A stretch of DNA of 64,000 nucleotides. It comes from Cercospora beticola. Taxonomy: Eukaryota > Ascomycota > Dothideomycetes > Mycosphaerellales > Mycosphaerellaceae. Both the position numbers and the translations under genes were made by a program. Shown in pieces: positions 45,940 through 56,291 of the stretch. How positions within the stretch are numbered: position 1 is the first letter of the stretch; every line of letters starts with the position of its first letter. The notes below the pieces were generated by a model that was not told the DNA's origin, did no database searches, and worked only from the letters and a program-made list of their open reading frames with translations. Location: positions 3,038,001-3,102,000 of the forward strand of contig NC_088938.1 in the NCBI RefSeq assembly GCF_033473495.1, read 5' to 3'.

Positions 45940-47723
45940 TCACAACAAGTACCTATACGTCGGACTAAGATCGCCCAGCTCGGTCTTCTCGTGCTCCGTC
46001 AACCCAACATCCGTGACCGACTTGTCCCTCTGTCGATTCTGCGACCAACATGCGAAGCCATAGATGATACACGAAATGATGCTCAGAATCGTGAAAGCGA
46101 TGCAGATCGAGTAGCCCGTCACATACTTTGGTGCGTCTTTCTTGAGGAAAGCGAAGACGGCGATGATACCGCCGATGTTGCCGAAACCAACTTGCCACGC
46201 GGAGCCGACAGAGCGGCGATGGTGGCCTCCGAGATTCATGTTGAACCAACAGACGATGACAGGCATGGCGGAATATGTGCCCATGGTGACGAGGAAGAGA
46301 GCCGCTGGAAATTAAACGTTAGTGATGTGATCCCTGCAAATTCGACTCAAAATCACAAGCTGTGTAATGCTTACCATATTGAACTGTATTGTTATTGTGA
46401 ACACTGATCAGAATTGCAAATCCAGCAATGCTGATGCATGTACTGAAGACCGCGAAACCGAATCGATGTTTCGTTGCGTCCGAGAGCACAGCGAGCAGCA
46501 TCGCATATCCGAATGCTGCGGCCCAAGGTGGTACGGAGTGGAGCTGTGTCTGAATAGGGTCGTAGCCGTAGCTTTGAATAATTCCAGGAGCGAAGTAGGC
46601 GTATCCGTAAGCTGGAACAATGAGACCAAAGTACATGAAGCCAGCGACGATGACCTTGTAGTCCTTGAAGACATTGCCGACGTCCTTGGCGGTGATGGAT
46701 CGCTCGACGGCCGAGCGACCCTGATCCTTCTGGAGGCGAGCTGCAACATAGGCCTTCTCGTCGTCGCCGAGCCATTTGGCGTCTTCCGGGAAGCTAGGGA
46801 TGAGGAAGAAGAACAGGAAGGAGACGGCGACTGTGAGCGCGCCTTCGAGGATGACTGTGGATGTACTTAGTGTCCATTACCGCAACGGAATGTCGAAGAG
46901 TACTTACAGATCCATCTCCATCCTTGATAGCCTTGCAGACTGTGTTCGACAAATGTTAGTATTCACTCGTGAGCGCAGCAATCTGAAACGAAGCTCTGAC
47001 CACGTAAGCCGAGCTCTGACTTCACTTACCCATCCATCTTTCCAATAGCCGCCGCCAGCAACCCACCAAATGCACCAGCTAGAGTCGTAGACGAGAAGAA
47101 GAACGTGTATCGCTTCTGCGCCTCATGTCTCCGGTACCACATTCCGATCAAGTAAAAGCAACCCGGAAACATGCCCGTTTCGAAGAGTCCAAGGAAGAAT
47201 CTGGTAACCAGCAAAGATTCATAGTTCTTCACGAGACCTTGCATGATAGTGACGAAGCCGAACAGGAACATGTTCAAGCTAAGCCATACATTTGGTCGGA
47301 ACTTCTTGAGGAGGATGTTGCTTGGGATTTCGAAGCTAGGAGGAGTTATGTTAGCAGTGCATCTTTCGATTGAGAGTAGAGTAGATCAACGTACAGCACG
47401 TAAGGCACGAAAAAGATCACGAGCGCCGTATTGTATTCATTTCCTTCGAGACCCAACTCCTTGGAAAGTCCAAGGACATTGGCATTGGCGATATTAACTC
47501 GATCCAAGAAAGCCAAAAGGTAGAGAATACACAAGACCGGGATGATGTGGATATCGATGCGAGCTACCAGCTTGCGCTCTGTAGTATGCGGCGGACATTC
47601 GACATGCAAGTCTTCATCGTAGCCTTGGGGTTGGTAGGTGATGTCGTTGGGCTGCTCGAAACGTTCCGATGAAGTCGGCGAATGGGCGACCTTCTCGTCC
47701 GTTGAGCTGAACGGTAGCCGCAT
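45940..47723 (-). CDS. MFS transporter, Dal5/Tna1-like anion:cation symporter
   Basis: Exons 47723-47395, 47335-47030, 46939-46908, 46854-46375 and 46304-45940 give 503 aa. Introns are 53-90 nt; one exon is only 32 nt and encodes LQGYQGWRWI. Twelve membrane segments are expected. Family signatures include the first transmembrane segment IDIHIIPVLCILYLLAFLDR, the FLGLFETGMFPGCFYLIGMW motif, and the WRWIFILEG segment restored by splicing. This allantoate/nicotinate/pantothenate-type family imports small organic anions with protons across the plasma membrane. Substrate cannot be assigned from sequence or context, since no catabolic genes are adjacent. N- and C-terminal tails are cytosolic and hydrophilic. 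Confidence 0.93.
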
Positions 47724-48731
47724 CTTTGGTTATGCGTCGATCTGTTGAGCTCGAGTCCAGGGGAACGGCAAGAAGCTGAAGTTGGACTTGATGAGTCGCA
47801 GCAGTGGTGCAGGATATGTCAGCAGAGTCACAGAAACGAGGCTGAACGAACAAGCTCGCGCAAGCCCGTCCAAGCGATTTCGAAGACTTTGATCGTGGCG
47901 TATTTTCAGCCGTGCGAGACACAAGAGGTGAATCAGACCTCAGAACATCCGAGATTGAGAGTGTCAGAAAATCATGAAATGTTGAAAGACTCAGCAGAAA
48001 AGTCGCTGAGATCTGCTTCGGCCGGCGAGACGACGTGCATGTTCTTTCGCTCGCGTGGCACGCATGTAACCGTAACCGTGGCAGCACTTCACGCTTGGTG
48101 CTGGCGGAAGAGCAGATCCTCTCCTCATTCTGGCGCCGACAAGCGAGATTGTGGAGAAGAAGGGCGGAGGATGCTGCACTTGATTCGCCGACCTCGGAGC
48201 TTAGGGCTCCGTTCCCTCGTGTCGTTTCCTTCGCGGGACGTTTGGTTCGGCTTAAAGATGGACGGCGGCGTCGGATTCGGGAGGCGTTGGGACGTTCACA
48301 AAGCCGTACTTTCAATGTTGTCAGCTGGAGGAAGTCGTGATGTTCTGCATGGGACATAGTCAGCACGATGATGTGGGTCTATACCAAGAGCAAGGTAAGC
48401 GACATGCTCCACACAATGCCTACGTCTTGGCAGTTGCGTCCGGAGAAGGTCACAGACTCCAGCGAGCCTTGCAGTACACAAGTTGGGAAGGTGAGAAGAA
48501 GATGTCGTGTCTCCCTATCCGAGACTATAATTTGCGCTATGGCGAATGCGAAAGCATAATCCACGAGTAAACGACGTGGGTCGCTCGCTCCCCGTTTACA
48601 TCTCCGTGCATTATTCTGTTCTCATGGCAGTCCAACGCTGACAAACGTTTGCCGCAATTCATGGGCCTTGAGTAGTACGTGCCTGCCGTCAAGCAGGCCA
48701 TGTCGTCTTGCAAAGCCCTCAAACCATGCCT
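47724..48731. other. Intergenic
   Basis: About 1 kb with the transporter promoter and the 3' UTR of the next minus-strand gene. A 250-codon open frame (minus 47614-48366) overlaps the transporter start in another frame and has no domain; it is regarded as chance. Confidence 0.55.
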
Positions 48732-49855
48732 CTACCACCATTTGATTCTCTCAGCGGTATCCCGACACGTGTTTTTGATCTTTTGCACTATGGCCGTGAC
48801 ATCCTCCAACTTCAGTTTCCTAGAACAAATGTCAGCAGAGAGTCCGTCTCTACTTGATGAACACCGGGCCTGCCCTAATTTGTCTGGGCCAAGACTGTCA
48901 CTAATTGCCGCTTCGATATCCTGCAGCAGTTGCTCCTGACAATCCTCGAGCCTCGCGTAACCTTCGTGCGTGCGCCTGCGACCCTCACTACACTCGAGTA
49001 CGGATAGAGGCCAGTATCCAACAACCTCGCTCTGGAACACTACAGGCGTGGACTTGTCGCTCGTCATGGTCACGTCCAGGGTTGCCCAAGGTTCTCTTCC
49101 GTCGTCCCTGCTTCTATCGTCAATGTGGATGCGGAACTTACGAAGGTACGCAAAGTCCTCTGCACGAAGATTGAGCAAGAAGAGCAGTGCCTCGTGTGCG
49201 ATCGCAACTCTGGGCTCGGTCTGACCCTTTGCCGGGCCCTTGAACAGAAAATCAAGCTCGAAACGCGTGGACTTGTAGAAAGGGGGCAAAACCTCTGCTC
49301 GCATGAGTTTGCTGAGCCTATCGAACGTTAGTTGCTGGACCCTGTGATGGACGCTATTTGCCTGTGCAAGTGGATGTCTGACCTCGCCAATGGGGGCTGC
49401 GTACAGCGGGGCCAAACTACGTCTGGAAAGTTGGAGAAATAGTAGTCGTACACTCGTCCTCTCAATTCAGGCACCAGATCGCCCCATTTGTGGAACTTGG
49501 GGGAAGCATCGGCTTCCACGAGGCTCGCTCGCAACTGTACATCGATCAGCGTTCAATATAGCACGGCATGATTAGACGTTGGGATGGATGTTACCTGCGC
49601 ATCTGTCGCCTTCTCCGGGTCCTCCAAGGTCTTACAAGCTTCGGCGAATTTTAGCAAATCATCCCGCTCCACGTAACGATACTCGGGGCGGGAGGTCCAT
49701 TGCATTCGGCCGACTGAAAGCATCTGATCTCTGGACCAGTCCTTTGGACAATAATAGCCGGAGCGCCGAAGGAATTCGTCGAGTTCGCCTTCTTCTTCAG
49801 AACCGTAGCGATACTCGTCGAAGCGCCAGTAGCTGTCATTGGCGAGATCTTCCAT
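48732..49855 (-). CDS. SAP-like/2EXR-type protein, paralog 2
   Basis: Exons 49855-49595, 49534-49383 and 49317-48732 give 332 aa; introns are 60 and 65 nt, the second with an ACTAAC branch site. The 2EXR/F-box-like core is visible across the second junction: WGDLVPELRGRVYDYYFSNF, then CTQPPLAR joined to LSKLMRAEVLPPFYKSTRFE. The N-terminal part starts MEDLANDSYWRF and carries two diverged helical modules (LDEFLRRSGYY and DDLLKFAEACKTL). It is the most diverged of three family members in the window. The C-terminal half is longer, with acidic and arginine-rich stretches. Function unknown. Confidence 0.78.
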
Positions 49856-50343
49856 GTTTCGCGACTGAGTTATGCCTCGACTACAAGCTCAGAAAACGTG
49901 TGAGACAGATCAGCGAGGTCAGACTGATTGCCAGAGGAGTAAGTGGTTGGGCGAAAGCGCAATCTTGTTCAGAAGTAGGTCTCAAAGACGCCTTTGCTGA
50001 CACTTGCTGTGATGTCGAACTAAGTGATGGACAAGATTATCATGTAGTAAATTGAGCGCCGCGTTGAATCTTATGCTGGAAGAGCAAACTGGTCAACAAA
50101 CAATCAAAAGAGTGCAGCCCCTTGCAGAGACACTGCAAGTATGATCTAGGTCATTCGCTAGATGATGTTAGCCAACTCTCTCCCACTGACATGCGGCAAT
50201 CGGGATGTGCAGAAGCTGTTATGCGCGCCGGAGCTTTGTAGACTTGACCCGGCGTACTCCTGGGAAGTTAAGTGAGGGTTCAAAAGAGTAGGCGTCGAAG
50301 AAGTTTCGATACTACTTCTTGAACAGAACCGCCAACCTGAGGG
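49856..50343. other. Intergenic between tandem paralogs
   Basis: About 490 bp separating the two tandem SAP-like/2EXR-type genes, both on the minus strand. No other feature seen. Confidence 0.6.
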
Positions 50344-51282
50344 TCACAAGACTGTCGTGTCGTCCTGTGTGAGAACTCCAGTATGCAGAAAGAGGCGGCA
50401 AGTACCACAGTGTCGGGGTGTCATGCGCTTTCGTCCTTCGCAATATGCGGCAGTAAAGTGAAGAATGTCCTCTGGGAGTAATCTTCCCTTCCCTTCTCTG
50501 ATCATGATACCTTGACACAGGTTTTGGACATCGTGTAAAAGCTTCACTGCCCAGTCCGGTATAAGTTCTTCTTGCTCTGTGTCATGATACAGAGTGTAGT
50601 TGATCTTATAGCCCGATCCCTGCTCATTCAACGTGATGGACACGGATCGAAAGGACGGGCGCGGTCCATACTGGGCATGCATTGTCTCTTTCTTCTTGTG
50701 TGTGCCTCCGATGTGTAGCTTGGTGATGCAACCGATAAGTTCCACGGCTACGTGCTCCCAGAATTCATGCGAGCTTCGTGTAATAGAACGTGCCACACGG
50801 AAAGTGCATTCACTATAGAAAAGCTTCAAAGTCTCCGCACGAAGTTGCTTGCTGGCATGTGCGATCGGTGGCTGGCTGGGCTCGTAGAATGGTTGCTCGA
50901 AGTCCGCGAAGTGAGCGATATACACGCGGTTTCGCATTTCTCCTGGCAGCTCGAAGAACTGTGCAAAGGTCCGCTGATCGTCTGCTTGCTCAAGAGTTTC
51001 GATCAGCTCTTCTCTGGTATCGCCATTCCCTTCTGCCGAGCCTTTAGACACTTCCAGACCTCTCGCTCTGACGAACTCTCGCATCTCATCGTCGCTACAT
51101 TGGGCATAATCTAGCAACCCAAGCTCCGAGCGTTGTAATTGTTTGCGAAGTTGCTCTTCGCTTGCGTCTGATGTGATTTGTGCTCCCCGCTTGTTTAGCA
51201 CATTTTTGATCTGGTCCACGGACAGGTGGGAGTGATCTCGGACTTTCCAATAATCGTGACGGAGCTGTGCTTGTTGTGCCAT
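50344..51282 (-). CDS. SAP-like/2EXR-type protein, paralog 3
   Basis: Intronless, 312 aa from the ATG at 51282; a 56-codon upstream extension of the frame is proline/serine-rich and absent from the relatives. After MAQQAQLRHDYWKVRDH come two SAP-like helical modules (IKNVLNKRGAQ...EEQLRKQLQRSE and EMREFVRARGLEV...REELIETLEQAD). The 2EXR/F-box-like core follows: FELPGEMRNRVYIAHF, PSQPPIAHASKQLRAETLKLFY. The second half (SFRSVSITLNEQGSG, IPDWAVKLLHDVQNL) is beta-rich then helical. Upstream neighbour of paralog 2 in the same orientation, so a tandem duplication is likely. Function unknown. Confidence 0.8.
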   Translation of the reverse strand: MAQQAQLRHDYWKVRDHSHLSVDQIKNVLNKRGAQITSDASEEQLRKQLQRSELGLLDYAQCSDDEMREFVRARGLEVSKGSAEGNGDTREELIETLEQADDQRTFAQFFELPGEMRNRVYIAHFADFEQPFYEPSQPPIAHASKQLRAETLKLFYSECTFRVARSITRSSHEFWEHVAVELIGCITKLHIGGTHKKKETMHAQYGPRPSFRSVSITLNEQGSGYKINYTLYHDTEQEELIPDWAVKLLHDVQNLCQGIMIREGKGRLLPEDILHFTAAYCEGRKRMTPRHCGTCRLFLHTGVLTQDDTTVL

Positions 51283-51736
51283 GACAGGCGCTGCTTGGTG
51301 ATGAACGAAGACACTTTGTGATCGGTAGATCAGCTGGTGTTGGGAAAGAGGTTGCGGTGCTCGAGGCTGGGCGGAAAGAGACGCACGGAGCACGGGATGA
51401 CATGGTGTCAGGCGACCAGAGTCGTGGAACCTGCCAGCGGCTGGGCTCATTTCTGTGACAACAGCTGAAAGTGAGGGACCTGTTTGATTTAGAATTTTGA
51501 TAGAAATACGTACGCATGTTCCGTCGACTGCGCCTTCGCAGTCATTCTCGACTACTCCTCAACGCCATGCTGTAGAAACGCCGCTCTCAATGCTGCGCAG
51601 GTGGAGTGTATCGTCTACCACATCCGAACTGATAAATGCCGCTGTGTTATGCAAAGCCGCCCGTATGTGCACATCGTTCTCCAACCACATAATTGCGTCC
51701 GTTCAACTCGCCCCGTTCTCGCTTCACTGTCATCCC
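51283..51736. other. Intergenic
   Basis: About 450 bp with the paralog 3 promoter and the carrier gene's 3' UTR. Nothing else recognised. Confidence 0.6.
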
Positions 51737-52924
51737 TTAGCTGCTCTCCTCCTGTAGCGCCCTCCCTTCTTCCTGTAGCTTGCCCAGCGCAGCTTTGATC
51801 GACTCAAAAGTCAGCATCGTTGTCATTGCAGCAGGGACCGCTCGAATCATGTTTGTCCCCATGCCATTGTAAAATGCCCGCCATCCTTCCTCCTTTAGTA
51901 TGATGCGAAAAGTGTCCAGCACGCCTCGATAACGCGGCTGATACGGCACGCCGTCAGTATTCGCAATTCTCCTCGAACCGGATATACTCTGACTGTGTCT
52001 ACCTACACCATTGTGCGCGTACTCCGGGTGCAGCCTCTGTTGGGTCTGCAGTCGTGTGCGGAGTACTTCGTGGGGATATGTCGCGGATGTGGCGCAGACC
52101 TTACTAAGAAAGGTTGCAGCCAAAATGCCAAATGTGTTTTGTGCTTCCGATGCAGACGTAGGAGAAGCCCCCATTTCGACACCTGTGAACTGTTGTTTGA
52201 AGTACTCGTACAATGGGAACTGAATCGCAACATGGGTAAGTCCGAGGAGGGCCGGTGCAAGTCCCGAGTAAAATGCTGCCAGACCTTCAGACCTGTACAT
52301 CTGTCGGGCAGCGTCCAGCGTGCTGGAGTAGTGCCAGGGTGTTCGATGGCCGTCAGAGGCCGTGCGTGATATTTGCGACATTAGTCGAGTCTTGATCACC
52401 CAAATAGGATTCGTCGTGATGGTACTGCATGCTCCAGCCGTGACCGATGCATAAACTCTGGCCAGCCACTTGTCCCTATTCGTTTCGCCGTAGCCATGTG
52501 CGTAGAAATATTCCCGGCTACTGTCATAGACGGCCATATAGACAGCCCAGGTTGGCAGATACCCGAGCAGCATTGGTCCCAGTCCGCGATACATGCCTTT
52601 CACTCCATCTTGCCGAATGATAGCCCTCGCAGTTCCAATCATACCCCGGTATACTGCGCTGGCAGGCGGACCTTTCGACTGCAAGTTCGGGTTCAAGAAG
52701 GAGCCTTGTGCCTGCAATTTCGTCTTGATCACGTCCAGCGGACATGTGACAATACCACTCGCCATGCCGGCCATTGCCCCCGAGAACGAGTTGATGCTCG
52801 CATTGGAGAGCCTCGTCGACCATATTGCAAGCTTCGGGTACGGCGAACGCTGCACCAATGTGGATCTTGTGTATTGGCCGCCATCGGATTGTGAAGACAT
52901 GGCAGAACTCGGCGGGTCCTGCAT
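51737..52924 (-). CDS. Mitochondrial carrier, NAD+/pyrimidine-nucleotide type
   Basis: Intronless, 395 aa, three carrier repeats. Repeat signatures are CPLDVIKTK (from residue 61), NPIWVIKTR (172-180) and YPHEVLRTR (283-291). Tryptophan in the second signature is typical of the NAD+ (Yia6/Ndt) and pyrimidine nucleotide (Rim2) carriers, and NPIWVIKTRLMSQ matches the NAD+ group well. Such carriers exchange cytosolic NAD+ for matrix nucleotides across the inner membrane. Repeat 3 has a long insert (about 40 residues, LHPEYAHNG...) in its matrix loop. Either of two close ATGs (codons 1 or 9) could start. Divergent from QCR7 with 516 bp between the ATGs. Confidence 0.88.
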   Translation of the reverse strand: MQDPPSSAMSSQSDGGQYTRSTLVQRSPYPKLAIWSTRLSNASINSFSGAMAGMASGIVTCPLDVIKTKLQAQGSFLNPNLQSKGPPASAVYRGMIGTARAIIRQDGVKGMYRGLGPMLLGYLPTWAVYMAVYDSSREYFYAHGYGETNRDKWLARVYASVTAGACSTITTNPIWVIKTRLMSQISRTASDGHRTPWHYSSTLDAARQMYRSEGLAAFYSGLAPALLGLTHVAIQFPLYEYFKQQFTGVEMGASPTSASEAQNTFGILAATFLSKVCATSATYPHEVLRTRLQTQQRLHPEYAHNGVGRHSQSISGSRRIANTDGVPYQPRYRGVLDTFRIILKEEGWRAFYNGMGTNMIRAVPAAMTTMLTFESIKAALGKLQEEGRALQEESS

Positions 52925-53440
52925 AGCCCGGAGAGGGCACTATCGTAGGGAGTATATCCTCACGATCATACTCGAGGCGATGTGTTCCAGGTGAAGGAGG
53001 AGCAGCGGTTGCACAATATTCTGTTGAGTGGGCGATCGGGTCGTTATCGTGCGAGCGGCGGGGTCGGATGAAACGATGGGCAGTCCCGTGATCACAGGCG
53101 AGTTGCTGAGGGTTGGTCGCACAATGTAGTTGTAGTCATAGGCGTGAGAGGGGAAAGGATGGTGTGAATGTGTCGGTGTCGGCAGAGCGGGCAGAGTGAG
53201 AGTGGTCGCGAGGGTGGAGACACGGCCTTCTTGCGAGCTGTGACGTTCGGGTTTGGTGCTTTGTTGCTCACCTCAAGCTTTCGTCCGTCGGCGAATGCCC
53301 TGACCCCGTCAGCCGAACCGTGCGAGCCAATCAGCGCAAGCAATTCCTCTTACATTCAATGTCGAGAAAGTCTGGCTTCATATCATCATCCAACAGCACG
53401 ACATCCCCACCACCGCACGACCTCCACGCCGCTCGCAATC
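52925..53440. promoter_or_regulatory. Bidirectional promoter region, NAD carrier / QCR7
   Basis: 516 bp between the start codons of two divergently transcribed mitochondrial genes. No named motif can be asserted; both leaders must lie here. Confidence 0.5.
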
Positions 53441-54057
53441 ATGTCGGTCCCGTCGCTCGCCCCCTATATCATGAAGCGGCCATGGCTGCACAAGTGGATG
53501 AAGCCATTGAGCCAGTGGTACTTTGACAACGCCGGATACAGGAAGCTGGGTTTGAGGTAGGGCGCCACGGAGAAGAGGAGAAAGAGACCAGATTGGACAC
53601 AGGGACGAGCAGAGAGGAGTGTGGATCATGTGGCTGACACATTGGCTACTACAGGGCCGATGATCTGATCCCAGAGGAGAGCCCAGAGGCACAGCTTGCG
53701 CTCAAGCGTCTCTCACCTAAGGAGGCATACGACCGTGTCTTCCGCATGCGAAGAGCATTCCAGGTAATATAGGAGCGGGAACTTGAGGTTGTGGAGGACA
53801 GAATGGCTGATATATGGATAGTGCTCGCTCGCGCATCAACTTCTCCCTAAGGAGGAATGGACCAAGCCAGAAGATGTACGTGCAGATCGCACAGTGTGCA
53901 AGCGCATTGGATATGGGCGCCAGAACTGAGAACTGAAGTGCTGACTTGTGTACAGGATTACCCATACCTATCACCAATCTTGAAGCAGATTGAGATGGAG
54001 ACCACGGAGCGCGAGGACCTCGAGAACCTGCAGATTACCAAGCCTAAGGCCAAGTAG
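53441..54057 (+). CDS. QCR7: Cytochrome bc1 complex subunit 7
   Basis: Exons 53441-53556, 53655-53763, 53822-53875 and 53956-54057 give 126 aa, the usual Qcr7 length. This matrix-side subunit of respiratory complex III helps assemble cytochrome b. Motifs match: SQWYFDNAGYRKLGLRADDLIP, EAYDRVFRMRRAFQ, HQLLPKEEWTKPEDD and YPYLSPILKQIEMETTERED. Introns of 98, 58 and 80 nt were placed by frame; one exon is only 54 nt. It lies head to head with the mitochondrial NAD-type carrier gene. Confidence 0.95.
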
Positions 54058-54582
54058 AGAATCTGTATACTGGTGGCAGAAGTAACACGAGGTACGGAGC
54101 AAGACAACATGTGTATATATTGCAGCGCGCAGAAGTTCACAGCCTCGCTTTTGCTCAGGCTGGCATAGAGCAGAGGAATGATTGTATCAACACTACAACG
54201 AACCGTCTCACGTCAGCAGCTTTACTCTCTGCGAGCGATGCGACTGCATGTCTTGAGCGTCCTTGCAGCATGATGTCGAATGGGTGCTGTCGATGACATT
54301 TCTTCCCATTTTGGCCACAGCGCACATGACTTCGCGTTCGGACGCGCCGATCTGCGTCATTAGGCTGCAATGCGCATCTCCTTTTACAATCTCACTCGTA
54401 CATTGCTGCGCAACTCATCAACTCTGGCTCATCTTGTGACTTTCTGCAAGAGAAGAATTCTGGCTCAGTTGCGCTTGCGTTGGCGTATAGCAACGCTTCA
54501 GTTGGTCGGTGCGTCCGTGCCCGCCAGTCGACGATTCACGTCACCTCGCCTCTCGATCACAAGAACCGACAGAACCATCACG
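54058..54582. other. Intergenic, with possible alternative glycosylase leader
   Basis: 525 bp with the QCR7 3' UTR and the glycosylase promoter. From the ATG at 54370 the sequence is open in the glycosylase frame and could encode a 71-residue presequence (see findings). Confidence 0.6.
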
Positions 54583-55862
54583 ATGTCTCTGAGAAGATCA
54601 ACCCGTGTTTCGAGCAAAGTGATTCCAAACGAAGTTCCTAACGGCAAGCATGACCCATCGCCGGCCTCAATGGCAGTCAAGCGAGGCCGCAAGCGCAAGT
54701 CCACAGAAGAACAGGTAGAGTCCGCAATCCAAGCGATTGCGAACACTACTAAGACCGCGAAGGACGTGAAATCAATGCTTCCGCCTCCCGCAACTCCAAA
54801 GAGCAAGCGTAGAAAAGTGGCCCAAGATGCCGACGTCAAGCCACCACCTTTCACGCCTACCCCTTCAGCAATAGGTCTCATGACGAGCAACAGCACCCAA
54901 GGCCAGAACTACAGCACAGGCGACATCGACGACCCAGCTCCCCCTGCTACTAGGCCAATTCAAAAACACCACACAAACGCAACTCTAGTAACACCCGGCG
55001 GAACGCAGCTCCAACCAGCCTACTCCAACTTCGAAGAAGCCTCCCCCTCCAAACCCGGCCCCCCCAACCCCACCTCCAAAACCCTCCTAGACACAGCCTG
55101 CGCCCACCTCATCAAAATCGATTCCACCCTAACCAAAAAACTCAAACCCGTAATCGAACAACACCACTGCCACGTCTTCTCCCCCTCAGGTCTAGCCGAA
55201 AAAATCGACCCCTTCCGCAGCCTCTCAAGCGGTATAATGGCCCAACAAGTCTCCGGAGCCGCAGCCTCCTCCATCAAGAACAAATTCATCGCTCTCTTCC
55301 CTCCTGAATCCTGTCCTAATGGCTTTCCTCCACCTGCTCTTGTCGCAGCGACGGATATCGCCACGCTCCGCACCGCAGGTCTCAGTCAGCGGAAAGCGGA
55401 ATATATTCAAGGGCTTGCGCAGAAATTCGATTCGGGGGAGATTACTACGCAACAGCTTATGACGGGATCGGATGAGGAGGTTATGAAGACTTTAGTCGCA
55501 GTGAGAGGTCTGGGGGCGTGGTCAGTGGAGATGTTCATGTGTTTTGGACTCAAACGGTTAGATGTGTTCAGCACGGGCGATTTGGGTGTGCAGAGGGGAA
55601 TGGCGGCTTACATTGGTAAGGACGTGGGGAAACTTAAGGCTAAAGGTGGTGGGAAATGGAAGTATATGAGCGAGAAAGATATGTTGGAGCTTGCGGAGCA
55701 CTTCAGGCCGTATAGGTAAGTGTCGGAATTAAGGCTGGAAAACCTCGGAGCCAGTGAGTGAATCATGCACTAATTCGATGGAACAGAAGTCTGTTCATGT
55801 GGTATATGTGGCGAATCGAAAATGTGTCGACAGCGGCGATCGAGGATAATGCCGAGGAGTAG
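54583..55862 (+). CDS. MAG1: DNA-3-methyladenine glycosylase (HhH-GPD)
   Basis: Exons 54583-55715 and 55787-55862 give 402 aa. The second exon, after a 71-nt intron, supplies the family's C-terminal SLFMWYMWRIE block. The enzyme excises alkylated purines in base-excision repair. Helix-hairpin-helix residues are at about 305-318 (VAVRGLGAWSVEMF) and the catalytic aspartate is Asp333 in STGDLGVQ. The N-terminal 200 residues are basic and disordered, with nuclear-type clusters (KRGRKRKS, PKSKRRKV). The start chosen is MSLRRSTR; an in-frame ATG 71 codons upstream would add an arginine-rich, acid-free leader like a mitochondrial presequence. Codons in 54960-55330 favour C at third positions strongly, as in a proline-rich linker. 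Confidence 0.92.
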
Positions 55863-56291
55863 AGAGGCTTTCACAGCTGCTGGAGGACTCAAATGGCAGA
55901 CCATTACGACAACAAGATGGCATTTTCTTATACAGCTCTTGTACGAAGAAAAAGCCTTCTTGCAGTTCATTTGACACTTGCAGTACTTCAACAGCGGACT
56001 GACGTTCGTACGACAACAAGACCGCCTTTCGACATACTTCACTGCGCTGCATCACTTGATAACACGAAAGAACCTTTGAGCTTTTGTGAAAGTTTCCACG
56101 CCATATCGACGCTCTTCTAATACAATGTAAATACATATCGCAAAACATGTCCCGCAACGCGCCTCAGGCAATGCAAACAACTGCGCACGAGGACTTTTTT
56201 CCGCGCGACGTTCATCATGAAAATCTTTCTATCTGGTTCTGATTGCATTTTTTTCCACATCCTTAGAAATCCCTCTCAGCTGCCATTTGAT
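55863..56291. other. Convergent 3' region
   Basis: About 430 bp between the glycosylase and GUT2 stop codons, holding both 3' UTRs. No other feature. Confidence 0.6.

Noticed and set aside
51283..51450. 56-codon N-terminal extension of SAP-like/2EXR-type paralog 3
   Set aside because: It is proline/serine-rich and absent from the other two paralogs, whose N-termini align with the ATG at 51282.
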